DNA of 64,000 nt from Bradyrhizobium jicamae (GTDB lineage Bacteria; Pseudomonadota; Alphaproteobacteria; Rhizobiales; Xanthobacteraceae): the NCBI RefSeq assembly GCF_018130215.1, contig NZ_JAFCKQ010000008.1, positions 1-64,000 on the forward strand, in the 5' to 3' direction. Made by a program: the position numbers and the translations under genes. The notes under the pieces were generated by a model, which had not been told where the DNA came from, made no database searches, and worked only from the letters and a program-made list of their open reading frames with translations. Positions 1 to 8,384 of the stretch are shown in pieces. Each line of letters begins with the position of its first letter. Within the stretch, counting starts at the first letter, position 1.

Positions 1-170
1 ACCACGACATTGACGGCGTGATCGTCGGCAAGGTCGTCCCAGATCGTGCGCAACTCGCGGATCAGCTTCTGATTGATCGCGTTGCGTGCCTGCGGCCGAT
101 TCAGGGTCACTATCGCGACTTTGTCGGCGACCTCGACCGTTAGACATTCGTATTTGGCGTAAAGGCTCAT
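1..170 (-). CDS. Enoyl-CoA hydratase/isomerase family protein, N-terminal fragment
   Basis: The fragment starts at the ATG at 170 and runs off the left edge of the window, so only about 56 residues are visible. They include an N-terminal beta-strand followed by VAIVTLNRPQARNAIN, the typical opening of crotonase-fold enoyl-CoA hydratases. These enzymes hydrate or isomerise acyl-CoA double bonds. It lies downstream of and on the same strand as an acyl-CoA dehydrogenase, which fits a beta-oxidation-like role. GGAG lies upstream of the ATG. Family assignment is firm; substrate and exact reaction cannot be seen. Confidence 0.85.
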   Translation of the reverse strand, partial: MSLYAKYECLTVEVADKVAIVTLNRPQARNAINQKLIRELRTIWDDLADDHAVNVV

Positions 171-258
171 AGTTCACTCCAGCAGTGATAAGTATGCTTC
201 TCGGCGCTTAAGCCCGCGGCCCAGCAAGTCCTCACAACGATCAATGTGCAACGGGCCC

Positions 259-1407
259 TCAAAGGGTCCGCGCAATGAGCTCCTTCATGACTTCGTTGGA
301 GCCGCCCCAAATCTTCTGGATGCGTCCATCGCTCCACATCCTGGCGATGGGATATTCCAGCATATAGCCGTAACCGCCGTGCAGCTGCATGCAGTTGTCG
401 ATAGTCTCGCACTGCTTATCAGTCGCCCACCATTTCGCCATTGCGGCAGATTCCGGATCGAGTGTTCCGGCGATCAGCCGTTCGATGCAGCTTTCGACGA
501 AAGTGCGGGTTACCGACGCCGCGGTCTTCGCTTCGGCCAGGACCATTCGGGTGTTCTGGAATTCCATCAGGCGCTTGCCGAAGACTTCCCGCTCCTTCAC
601 GTAGGCGATTGTCTCTGCAAGGGCAGCCTCGCTGAGCGCGAGCGCCTGCATCGCGATATTGATGCGCTCCTTGGCCAGCTGCTCCATCAATTGATAGAAG
701 CCGCGCCCTTCGACACCGCCCAGCAGATTGTCGACCGGCACACGGGCTTCATCAAAGAATAGCTCGGCCGTGTCCTGCGCCTTGAGACCGACCTTGTCCA
801 GCCGGCGGCCACGGCGGAATCCCACGGTCTTTTCGGTTTCGACAACCAAAAGGCTAAAGCCGCGAACACCGTTGCTATCGCTCGTATCAGTCTTCACGGC
901 GAGACAAATCAGATCGGCCGTGTGCCCATGCGTGATAAAGGTCTTCTGGCCGTTAACGATGTAGTCATTTCCATCACGGCGCGCGTGGGTCCGAATGGCT
1001 CTCACATCTGAACCTGCGCCCGGCTCGCTCATGGCTAGCGCGGCGACCAGATCTCCCCTTGCCATCTGTGGCAGCCAGCGTCGCTTCTGCTCTTCTGTTC
1101 CGTACTGCACGAAATACGGCGCCAGAATTACATTCTGCAAGGGAATGCTGAAGTCTGGGAATGCAATCCGAGCCAGTTCCTCGATGATGACGGCCTCGTG
1201 CCAAAAATTGCCACCGCCGCCGCCGTATTCTTCCGGGCTGCTGGCGCAAAGCAAGCCAAGGGAGCCCGCCTTCCGCCAAAGCTCTCGATCAATGTAGCCT
1301 CTGGTACGCCACGCGTCTGCGTTTGGAACGACCTCTTCCGCAAGGAAGCGCCGGACGCTCGTGCGAAAGAGATCGAGTTCACCGTGGTCGAAAGCTGCTT
1401 TGGGCAC
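259..1407 (-). CDS. Acyl-CoA dehydrogenase
   Basis: This 382-residue FAD enzyme should introduce an alpha-beta double bond into an acyl-CoA thioester in the cytoplasm. The family motif AMSEPGAGSD is at about residues 125-134. The middle domain has NGQKTFITHG, and the C-terminal helical domain ends with the usual QLHGGYGY and QKIWGGSNEVMKE segments. The length is normal. The start is a GTG at 1407 with only a weak ribosome binding site, 13 bases after the stop of the binding protein, so co-transcription is likely. It sits between an acyl-CoA hydratase and a CoA ligase, which suggests degradation of an imported carboxylic acid. The chain length or ring specificity is unknown. Confidence 0.92.
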   Translation of the reverse strand: MPKAAFDHGELDLFRTSVRRFLAEEVVPNADAWRTRGYIDRELWRKAGSLGLLCASSPEEYGGGGGNFWHEAVIIEELARIAFPDFSIPLQNVILAPYFVQYGTEEQKRRWLPQMARGDLVAALAMSEPGAGSDVRAIRTHARRDGNDYIVNGQKTFITHGHTADLICLAVKTDTSDSNGVRGFSLLVVETEKTVGFRRGRRLDKVGLKAQDTAELFFDEARVPVDNLLGGVEGRGFYQLMEQLAKERINIAMQALALSEAALAETIAYVKEREVFGKRLMEFQNTRMVLAEAKTAASVTRTFVESCIERLIAGTLDPESAAMAKWWATDKQCETIDNCMQLHGGYGYMLEYPIARMWSDGRIQKIWGGSNEVMKELIARTL

Positions 1408-1422
1408 GTGTCTAATCCGGGA

Positions 1423-2619
1423 TTACTGCCCGACCAGGGGGCAACCGCCCTGATCGAGTGGCCGAACCGCCTTGTCCGCCGGGATCACGGCAATCTGCTT
1501 GTAGTAGTCCCACTCGCCTTTCGATTCCTTGGGCGACTTGACTTCAAACAGGTACAGATCGCGGAGAACTCGGCCATCCGCTCTTAACTTTGCATTGTGC
1601 GACATGAAATCGTTGATCGGCATTTCCCGCATCTTCGCCATCACCTTGTCAGGATCCTTGGAGCCCACCGCCTTGACGGCCTTCAGGTAGTGATTGACGA
1701 CGCTGTAAGCTCCGGCCTGCACTTGGGTCGGCATGACCTTCATCCGATCATAGAACCGCTTGGCAAAAGCGCGTGTTTCGTCGTTCTGGTCCCAGTAGAA
1801 CGCTTCAGCAACGATGATCCCTTGAGCATCCTTGAGCCCGACACCATGGATCGCATCGATGGTGGCCATCAGCGCAGCGAAGCGCTGCCCCTGTGCCTTA
1901 AGACCAAACTCTTCGCCCTGCTTCAGAACGGTCGCGAGATCCGCACCGGCCTCGACAAGGCCGATCACCTTTGCCTTGGAAGACTGAGCCTGGAGCAAAA
2001 ACGAAGAAAAGTCTGTGGTCCCCGTCGGGGTCCGTACCGAACCAACGACCTTGCCGCCCGCAGATTTAACCGCCGTCGATGCATCACCCTCGAGGCTGCT
2101 GCCAAATACGGTATCGTTCGTTACAAAGAACCACGAATTTTCGCCTCGACCCACAAGGCCGGTCGTCGGACCGTGCCCCAGCGAGTAGGTATCGTAGGTC
2201 CACTGCGCGACGTAGGGTGAGCATTTTGCACCCGTCAGCTCCGAGCTTGCGGCCGCATTGAACAGCGCCAGCTTCTTCTTCGACCTGGTCATGTCGGCAA
2301 TGGCCAGCGCCAAGCCCGAGAATGGCACATCGATGATCGTGTCGACGTTCTCTTCGTCGTACCACTTCCTCGCAATGGCTACGCCGACGTCGACCTTCAA
2401 CTGAAAATCCGCCGAGACGATTTCGACCGGCTTACCAAGCACGAGCCCGGCATCTTCTGCGGCGAGCTTTGCGGCCTCAACGCTGCCCCTGCCGCCTGCG
2501 GCGGAATAAACCGAAGACTGGTCACCGAGGACACCGATCTTCACCGGCGTGTCTGCACCAGCCTGCGCCACCGCTGGCGCAAGAACAAACAACAATGCGC
2601 CTATCCACCTCCTCAGCAT
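1423..2619 (-). CDS. Periplasmic ABC substrate-binding protein, branched-chain amino acid (LivK) type
   Basis: This periplasmic ligand-binding protein of type I fold has a signal peptide ending at AQA and then PVKIGVLGDQSSVYS, the usual first strand of Leu/Ile/Val-type binding proteins. The start is taken as the ATG at 2619 because GGGAGG sits at proper spacing; a GTG at 2628 would overlap that site. No permease or ATPase follows it directly, so it either feeds the complete transporter at 5660-10279 (which has its own binding protein) or another locus. Such proteins bind aromatic or aliphatic acids as often as amino acids, and the neighbouring CoA ligase favours an organic acid here. Confidence 0.88.
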   Translation of the reverse strand: MLRRWIGALLFVLAPAVAQAGADTPVKIGVLGDQSSVYSAAGGRGSVEAAKLAAEDAGLVLGKPVEIVSADFQLKVDVGVAIARKWYDEENVDTIIDVPFSGLALAIADMTRSKKKLALFNAAASSELTGAKCSPYVAQWTYDTYSLGHGPTTGLVGRGENSWFFVTNDTVFGSSLEGDASTAVKSAGGKVVGSVRTPTGTTDFSSFLLQAQSSKAKVIGLVEAGADLATVLKQGEEFGLKAQGQRFAALMATIDAIHGVGLKDAQGIIVAEAFYWDQNDETRAFAKRFYDRMKVMPTQVQAGAYSVVNHYLKAVKAVGSKDPDKVMAKMREMPINDFMSHNAKLRADGRVLRDLYLFEVKSPKESKGEWDYYKQIAVIPADKAVRPLDQGGCPLVGQ

Positions 2620-2672
2620 TCCCTGCACCTCCCGCCTGACGATTTTTGATTACAAGGCGCACAATGGCATAA

Positions 2673-2692
2673 TTTGTCGAACGTTCAACAAA
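2673..2692. promoter_or_regulatory. Palindromic operator candidate in a divergent promoter region
   Basis: TTTGTCGAACGTTCAACAAA is a 20-bp palindrome with 9 of 10 base pairs matching, centred on AACGTT. It lies between the leftward binding-protein gene and the rightward CoA ligase. Size and symmetry fit a TetR-family dimer site, and the nearest candidate is the TetR protein at 4476-5117. Assignment to that regulator is inferred from position only. Confidence 0.6.
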
Positions 2693-2826
2693 AATATTAT
2701 TGCGTTTCCGTTTTGCTGACCTAGGATGGCCAACCAAAGCCGCCGGGGAACCGCTACGGCCCAAATTGCGTGGTTTGCGGTGACGTCAGATGCGGCGTAA
2801 GTGCGTTGAGAAACACAGGGATATCC

Positions 2827-4446
2827 GTGCAGGTGGCCAGAACAGTATTCGAAGCGTTTGAGGCCAGTGCTACGGCCGCGCCCGATAACGCCTTCGTATG
2901 TGTCCCTGAGGGTACTTCTTACGCGCCGGAAGGCTTTGAATGGACATACGGCGCGACCCTGGAACGGGTCGTCACCCTCGCTGATAATTATAGGCAGGCC
3001 GGATATGGGCTCGGGCATCGAGTTGCCTTGCTTCTTGAGAACAGACCCGATTACTACCTTCACCTGCTGGCACTTAATGCTGTTGGCGCCAGTGTTGTAC
3101 CTGTCAATCCTGATCACCGGCATGCCGAACTGCTGTATCAGATGCAGCATAGCGGCGTCGTCCTGGCTGTTGTTTTACGGCACCATGTTGATCGAATGAC
3201 AGCGGTCGCCGCGGAGTTGGCTGGTCAGTTCATTGTCATCTCGTCCGACCAAACGCCAAACCGCCTTCCCCCACCAGTGAAGCGCTCAATATCTGGCAGA
3301 CTAGACCGAGATACCGAGGCTGGCGTTTTCTACACATCGGGAACCACCGGCCGTCCCAAGGGATGCCTGGTCACAAATGACTACTGGCTCTCCGCTGGTG
3401 AATGGTTCTTTACGCTGGCACAAGCCGGCGGCCGCTTCTCGATCGAACCAGGCCGCGATCGCCTATTCAATCCGATGCCTGTCTTCCACGTGCACGCTGG
3501 CGTCGTTGCATTGATGCCGATGCTCCTGTCGCAGGGTTGCGTAGTCCGTCCCGAGCATTTTTCGGCAAAGCGATGGTGGCGCGAAGTAACGAGCAGCCGG
3601 GCAACAATCGTTCACTACATCGGCGCTGTGCCACAAGCTCTGGTCGCGTTGGAGAAATCTGCCGACGAGCGCCGGCATCAGGTCCGGTTTGGTTTCGGCG
3701 CGGGCCTCGAGCCCGCCATACACGGCGCGTTTGAAGAACGGTTTGGAATACCTCACCTGGAGGTGTGGGGCATGACCGAGGTCGGTCGTTGGACGACGAA
3801 CGATCACGAGCCGAGGCCAGTTGGCGCGCGCGCGATCGGACGACCAATTGCGCCGCTGGAAGTAAAGGTGGTCGATGAGTTCGACCGCGATGTGCCGTCG
3901 GATACGGAGGGGGAGCTTGTCGTTCGCCTCGCTGGCGAGAACCCTCGAAAGGGATTTTTTGCTGGGTATCTTGATGATGCAGCCGCGACCGAAGCCGGAT
4001 GGCGCGGCGGTTGGTGGCATTCAGGCGACGTCGTCCGGCAAGATAAGAGCGGGATGATCTATTTCGTCGATCGTCGAAAGAACATGATCCGAAGGTCCGG
4101 CGAAAACATTGCGGCAACCGAGGTGGAAACCGTGTTGTGCCAGCATCCGAGCATCTCGCAGATCGCCATCGTAGGCGTTTCCGACGAGCGAACCGGTGAA
4201 GAGATTTTTGCCTGCATTGTGCCAACCCCCGGATGCAAGGCCGACCGTGAGCTCGCCCAAAGCATTTTGGATTACTGCAATGAACAACTCGCCTACTACA
4301 AGGCTCCGGGGTGGATTCTGTTCTTGGATCACTTGCCCGTCACAGCCACCGAAAAGATCAACAAAGCACAAATCTTTGCGCCCGGGCTTGACCCGAAGAC
4401 TCTTGTCGGCGCGATCGATCTGCGTTCGGCCAAGAAGCGCCGCTGA
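2827..4446 (+). CDS. AMP-forming acyl-CoA synthetase, CaiC-like
   Basis: The protein activates a carboxylic acid with ATP and CoA to the acyl-CoA. The ATP-binding motif FYTSGTTGRPKG lies at about residues 168-179, the GMTE motif near the middle, and the C-terminal hinge DRRKNMIRRSGENI at about 415-428; the last resembles crotonobetaine/carnitine-CoA ligases. The catalytic lysine region TEKINKAQI is near the C-terminus. I chose the GTG at 2827, preceded by CAGGGA; an in-frame GTG at 2770 would add 19 residues unlike the family. It is divergent from the binding protein and convergent with the TetR gene 30 bases away. The substrate is unknown. Confidence 0.9.
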   Translation: MQVARTVFEAFEASATAAPDNAFVCVPEGTSYAPEGFEWTYGATLERVVTLADNYRQAGYGLGHRVALLLENRPDYYLHLLALNAVGASVVPVNPDHRHAELLYQMQHSGVVLAVVLRHHVDRMTAVAAELAGQFIVISSDQTPNRLPPPVKRSISGRLDRDTEAGVFYTSGTTGRPKGCLVTNDYWLSAGEWFFTLAQAGGRFSIEPGRDRLFNPMPVFHVHAGVVALMPMLLSQGCVVRPEHFSAKRWWREVTSSRATIVHYIGAVPQALVALEKSADERRHQVRFGFGAGLEPAIHGAFEERFGIPHLEVWGMTEVGRWTTNDHEPRPVGARAIGRPIAPLEVKVVDEFDRDVPSDTEGELVVRLAGENPRKGFFAGYLDDAAATEAGWRGGWWHSGDVVRQDKSGMIYFVDRRKNMIRRSGENIAATEVETVLCQHPSISQIAIVGVSDERTGEEIFACIVPTPGCKADRELAQSILDYCNEQLAYYKAPGWILFLDHLPVTATEKINKAQIFAPGLDPKTLVGAIDLRSAKKRR

Positions 4447-4475
4447 ACGACGAGGAGAGCGATGCTCTGGCCGGG

Positions 4476-5117
4476 TTAGGAATTTGAACGCGTCGAGGAA
4501 AAGAACGCATTGAGCAAATCATGGCACGCCGCCTCTCCCTCGGCAGCTGAAACTGTCTTTGGATCGGCAGCCCAGCCTGACCAAAGCCCTTCAGTCAACT
4601 GAGTAAGGGTGATTGCGAGACGCTCCGGGTTGATTTTCAAGCCACGCGAGGCGCCTGCTCGCGTCATGAGACGAGCCAGCCCCCGGCGGTAAGGACGGTA
4701 CGCCTTTCGATAAATCTCGGCGAGTTCGGGCGACCAATGCGAGGTATTGGCGAGGGCCACCCAAACCAACACTCTTTCGGGCGTGAAAACCGGCGCGCGA
4801 AAGCATGCAGCGACGACAGCATGCAATCGGTCCAAGGGATCGTGGCCCGCGGCTTCAGCAGCCGCTCTCGTCGCTTGCTCGAAATCCTTGGCAACCTCTG
4901 CCACCGCGTGAAGCAGCAATGCGTCTTTGCTGGGAAAATAATGTCCGATTAGGCCACGCGAGAAACCGGCCGCCTCACAAATGGTCGCGACGGTAACGTC
5001 CTTGTACCCATGCTCAGCAATCGCCTTCATAACTGCGACCACAAACTCTTGGCGCTTCGGTTCCTGATCCGATGACCCTATCGGACGACCCCGTGCCCGC
5101 TTTGCGGCCTTGACCAA
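4476..5117 (-). CDS. TetR/AcrR family regulator, BetI-like
   Basis: This 213-residue repressor has an N-terminal helix-turn-helix: a basic RARGRPIGS lead, then about residues 28-70 with TVATICEAAGFSRGLIGHYF. The remainder is the ligand-binding helical domain. It starts at a TTG at 5117 with GGGGGAG upstream. Its gene converges on the CoA ligase gene and is the only regulator in this acyl-CoA module, so it probably controls the ligase/binding-protein divergent promoter in response to an acyl-CoA or free acid. The order of helices and the sequence resemble BetI-type repressors, but there is no choline pathway here. Confidence 0.88.
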   Translation of the reverse strand: MVKAAKRARGRPIGSSDQEPKRQEFVVAVMKAIAEHGYKDVTVATICEAAGFSRGLIGHYFPSKDALLLHAVAEVAKDFEQATRAAAEAAGHDPLDRLHAVVAACFRAPVFTPERVLVWVALANTSHWSPELAEIYRKAYRPYRRGLARLMTRAGASRGLKINPERLAITLTQLTEGLWSGWAADPKTVSAAEGEAACHDLLNAFFSSTRSNS

Positions 5118-5158
5118 GTACTACTCCCCCGCGGCTAGCTCAATTTGTCAACCAAATC

Positions 5159-5174
5159 AGACGTCTAGAAGTCT
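5159..5174. promoter_or_regulatory. Possible autoregulatory operator upstream of TetR
   Basis: AGACGTCTAGAAGTCT is a 16-bp inverted repeat with one mismatched pair, about 42 bases upstream of the TetR start codon. It differs from the palindrome at 2673-2692, so both may not be bound by the same protein. This is a weak candidate, called on symmetry and position alone. Confidence 0.3.
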
Positions 5175-5659
5175 ATCTCATAGACGATACAACAAGGTCA
5201 AGCTCAGCAGCGGAATGCCGTCCAAGAGCGATCAGAACAGGAAGAACGGCTTGTGAATGACTGAACCCAACTACCTCGAACGCTCGACGGTACGCCTTCC
5301 GACAAGGCTAAATCGAACGCATGGAGCATCCAACGCACGTAAAAGCACGCACAGACGGCCTGTACCCAGGAGTGTTCGGCACTTACGGACAGCAACGTTT
5401 CCGACGGTGAAGATCTTGCGACCTTGGTAGATCTTGTTCGTAAAGACCAGCTTCATCCGAAAATCGGGATGCCCAGGGATTAGTCGGAGACCGCGTCCGT
5501 TCTGTTATCTCTGCGTGATCGGCAGATACGTAGCAACGCCGCACTCACACGCTCAGGAAACTGAGATGAGTTCGGGAGGCCATGGGTTTCTCCCAACGGC
5601 AATCGGACCTTCCGCCCAGGGTCCCGGCGCGGCAGGTTCCGAGTTTGGCACCCGAAGGC
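5175..5659. other. Non-coding stretch, nothing recognised
   Basis: No open frame here has a plausible start, ribosome binding site or recognisable protein. Short frames exist on both strands (for example 5271-5456 minus) but encode no familiar motif. The region separates the acyl-CoA module from the 3' end of the transporter operon. No clear terminator hairpin was found. Confidence 0.5.
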
Positions 5660-6358
5660 TTAAAGGCCCAAAAATGTTCTTTGTGCCATCTCATCATCCA
5701 GAAGCGACGAGGTCGGCGTTTGCATCACTATCCTTCCGTTGACCATCACCAGGGCCAGTTCTGCAATCGCCGCAGCTACGCGAAGGTTCTGCTCGACCAG
5801 CAAGAGGCCGATGCCGGTTCGGCAAATGTCGGCGATCAAGCTGACAAGTTGATCGACGAAGATTGGCGCGACCCCTTCCGTGGGCTCGTCCATGATCAGC
5901 ATTTTCGGGTTGGTGCGAAGCGCGCGTGCGATCGCCAGCATCTGCTGCTCGCCACCCGACAGCTGTGTTCCGAGATTCGTTCGCCGCTCGCTCAACCTGG
6001 GAAATCGCTCCCATATGCGTTCAAGCGTGTAGGGCTCGGCCGCACGCGGCGAAACGACCAACAGATTCTCTTCGACCGTGAGCGAACCGAAGATGCGGCG
6101 CCCTTGCGGCACATATCCGATGCCTCTTGCAGCGACCTGCTCCGGCCTGCGACCATCGACGCGCCGCCCATCAAGTTCGATCGTGCCGGCTGCGATGCCG
6201 ACCAATCCCATGATCGCTTTGCACAATGTGGTCTTGCCGACTCCGTTCCGGCCAACAAGCGCCAGCGGCTTGGTCACGCAATTGAGGCTGACACCATCCA
6301 ACACCATGGCAGAGCCGAACTGAACCGTGATGTCGCGCACGCTGAGACTAGCTCCCAT
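5660..6358 (-). CDS. livF: Branched-chain amino acid-type ABC transporter ATP-binding protein, LivF family
   Basis: This is the second ATPase of a Liv-type importer. Walker A is ALVGRNGVGKTTL, the signature is LSGGEQQMLAIARAL and Walker B is MLIMDEPTEG. The protein is about 232 residues, normal for LivF. The start is taken at the ATG at 6358, which overlaps the end of the upstream ATPase gene by 11 bases; the longer frame to 6394 would run 47 bases into that gene. It is the last gene of the leftward oxidoreductase-permease-binding protein-ATPase unit. The gene symbol denotes family, not proven substrate. Confidence 0.92.
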   Translation of the reverse strand: MGASLSVRDITVQFGSAMVLDGVSLNCVTKPLALVGRNGVGKTTLCKAIMGLVGIAAGTIELDGRRVDGRRPEQVAARGIGYVPQGRRIFGSLTVEENLLVVSPRAAEPYTLERIWERFPRLSERRTNLGTQLSGGEQQMLAIARALRTNPKMLIMDEPTEGVAPIFVDQLVSLIADICRTGIGLLLVEQNLRVAAAIAELALVMVNGRIVMQTPTSSLLDDEMAQRTFLGL

Positions 6359-7109
6359 TGTACGCTCCCATGTAGATCGCGTGGACATCCGCATTGCGGC
6401 TTATTTCCGCGGACGTACCCTGCGCGACGACGCGCCCATTATGGAGCAGAGTGACCCGGTCGGAAAACCCAAGTGCGAACTCCATATCGTGCTCGATCAT
6501 CACCAAGGTGAGGGTGCAGTCGAGGCCGGTCAGGATTTCGCGCAGTTCGGCCCGTTCCGCTGCCGACAGACCGGCCGCAGGTTCGTCGAGTAGGATGATC
6601 TTTGGATTGCCAGCAAGCGCACACGCGATCTCCAGCTGCCGCTTCTCGCCATGGGACAGCGTATCGGCCCCACGGCCGGCGACCGACGCGAGGCCCAACC
6701 GACTGATCAGCGCCCGTGCTTCTGTACGGGCACTGCTGGTCAGGCGGCGGCGAACGGATAGACGCTCCGCCGATGCTCCCAGCACCGCCAGCGCCGCATT
6801 GTCGAGTACCGATAGATTACCGACGACGTTCGAGGTCTGGAAGGTGCGCCGCAGCCCGAGCCGTACTCTCTCGTGTGCCGCCAGCCCAGCGACATCGGCT
6901 CCGAACACACGAATGACCCCTCCCGTCGGTTTCAGCACGCCTGCAGCGAGCGCAAACAAGGTGGACTTACCAGCACCATTGACGCCAATGAGCCCATGGC
7001 GTTCTCCGGGTTTGATCGCAAGCGTGACGCCGTTCAGCACCGCAAGCGCGCCAAAGGACTTGCGGACGGCCTCGAACTCGAGCGCGTAGCGCTGCCGCCC
7101 ACCCGTCAT
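6348..7109 (-). CDS. livG: Branched-chain amino acid-type ABC transporter ATP-binding protein, LivG family
   Basis: This ATPase of a Liv-type importer carries Walker A GVNGAGKSTLFAL, signature LSHGEKRQLEIACAL and Walker B ILLDEPAAGL, plus the C-terminal extension characteristic of LivG (about 253 residues). The start is the ATG at 7109, whose ATGA overlaps the TGA stop of the binding-protein gene, a sign of translational coupling; a GTG two codons upstream is the alternative. The signature has His in place of the second residue of LSGGE, which is common in LivG proteins. Confidence 0.92.
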   Translation of the reverse strand: MTGGRQRYALEFEAVRKSFGALAVLNGVTLAIKPGERHGLIGVNGAGKSTLFALAAGVLKPTGGVIRVFGADVAGLAAHERVRLGLRRTFQTSNVVGNLSVLDNAALAVLGASAERLSVRRRLTSSARTEARALISRLGLASVAGRGADTLSHGEKRQLEIACALAGNPKIILLDEPAAGLSAAERAELREILTGLDCTLTLVMIEHDMEFALGFSDRVTLLHNGRVVAQGTSAEISRNADVHAIYMGAYNGS

Positions 7110-8356
7110 GGACACGACGGATTGTCCCGCGATGCTGGTCCCATTGCGATGAACTTGGCAGGCTCCATGCCGAGGGTCTGGTTCACCCCCTTGATCCGCC
7201 GTACCACGTGGTTGACGAGCAGGCCTGGACTGCGCTCGTAAACCTCGGTCACAAAGTTGTCGGTGATTGCCTGTCTGTTGGCGTCGAGATGGACGTCACC
7301 GCCCGTCGGCGCATCAAAGTTCAGCTTCGCCAGGACCGCGTTGAGTTTCACGTGGCCATCCGCAAGATCGCCATCCACCCGGCTGAGGCCGTCGAGCAGG
7401 GCGTGCGTATTCAGATAGTAGGTGTAGGCAGCAAGCGAAGGAGAGCCCAGACCGTCCGGAAATTTGGCCTTATAGGTCGCCGCATAGTCGTCCCACCCCT
7501 TGCTGTCCAGTCCGTCGGCCACCGGGCTGGCCGACGGCGTGCCGATGAAGTATTTCTTGAAGCGCCCCTTCGCGCCGAGAATGGTTTGATCCGCAGTGAA
7601 AGTGCCTGCGATCATCGGCTTTTCAATTCCGCCCTGCTGCATCTGCGTGAGAAAGTTCACCGCATCTGCGCCCGACAACCCCACGAACAAGGCGTCGATA
7701 TCGCGGGGTAGCGATGCCACGACCGAACTGTAGTCCTTCTGCCCAATCGGCACCCACGACTTGGACACCACATGCCCCCCGAGCGCACAGAACTCGGTCA
7801 TGAAGCCGAATACCTGCGTGTAGGGGAACGAATAATCCTCGGCGACAACGGCAACTCGCCGATATCCCTTTTCGGTGAAAGCGTAGCGTCCCAGTCCCGC
7901 CATCCATTGAGCGCCATCGCCCGAAAACCGAAAAAAGTTCGACGCTGGATTTCGCAGCGTGGTGTCCTGCGCGGCCGACGTGCCGTTAACGAACGTGACG
8001 TTAGGGTGCGATTTCGCGTATTCCTTGACCGCGATACCCTCGTCGCCCGAAAGCGGACCGACGACCAGATCGACGCCGTCGCTTTCCACGAGCTTTCGCA
8101 CCGCAGATACCGCGGAATCCGGCGTTGCATCCGACGACGCCTTCGTAAGCACGATCGGATGTCCACTGACGCTGCCATTCGCCTCGGCCATCGCCTGTTC
8201 CACACCCCGCATCGCCTCTTGCCCGAGTGCGGCAAACGCCCCGCTGAGTGTCGCAACTACGCCAACCTTGATCGGCTTCCTGTCCTCCGCGGAGGCGCCA
8301 CTCACCCCAAGCGCGACTAACGAACCGACTAACAACTTATAATTGTATTTTCTCAT
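7106..8356 (-). CDS. livK: Periplasmic substrate-binding protein of the Liv-type transporter
   Basis: The protein has a lysine-containing signal peptide (RKYNYKLLVGSLVALGVSG, cleavage probably after ASA) and then KPIKVGVVATLSGAFAALG, the hallmark first strand of type I ligand-binding proteins. It is about 416 residues. GGAGGA lies just upstream of the ATG at 8356 and decides the start over an in-frame codon at 8371. It lies between the permease and ATPase genes of the same importer, so it is their cognate receptor. The ligand could be an amino acid, an amide or an organic acid; the co-transcribed oxidoreductase points to the substrate of that enzyme. Confidence 0.9.
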   Translation of the reverse strand: MRKYNYKLLVGSLVALGVSGASAEDRKPIKVGVVATLSGAFAALGQEAMRGVEQAMAEANGSVSGHPIVLTKASSDATPDSAVSAVRKLVESDGVDLVVGPLSGDEGIAVKEYAKSHPNVTFVNGTSAAQDTTLRNPASNFFRFSGDGAQWMAGLGRYAFTEKGYRRVAVVAEDYSFPYTQVFGFMTEFCALGGHVVSKSWVPIGQKDYSSVVASLPRDIDALFVGLSGADAVNFLTQMQQGGIEKPMIAGTFTADQTILGAKGRFKKYFIGTPSASPVADGLDSKGWDDYAATYKAKFPDGLGSPSLAAYTYYLNTHALLDGLSRVDGDLADGHVKLNAVLAKLNFDAPTGGDVHLDANRQAITDNFVTEVYERSPGLLVNHVVRRIKGVNQTLGMEPAKFIAMGPASRDNPSCP

Positions 8357-8384
8357 GACTTCCTCCCTCACTTGTAGTTGACGG

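Noticed and set aside
4021..4371. 116-residue minus-strand frame inside the CoA ligase
   Set aside because: It has no ribosome binding site and lies wholly antisense within the ligase-coding region.
5582..6454. 290-residue plus-strand frame
   Set aside because: It is antisense to livF, and the composition is Arg/His-rich without any domain.
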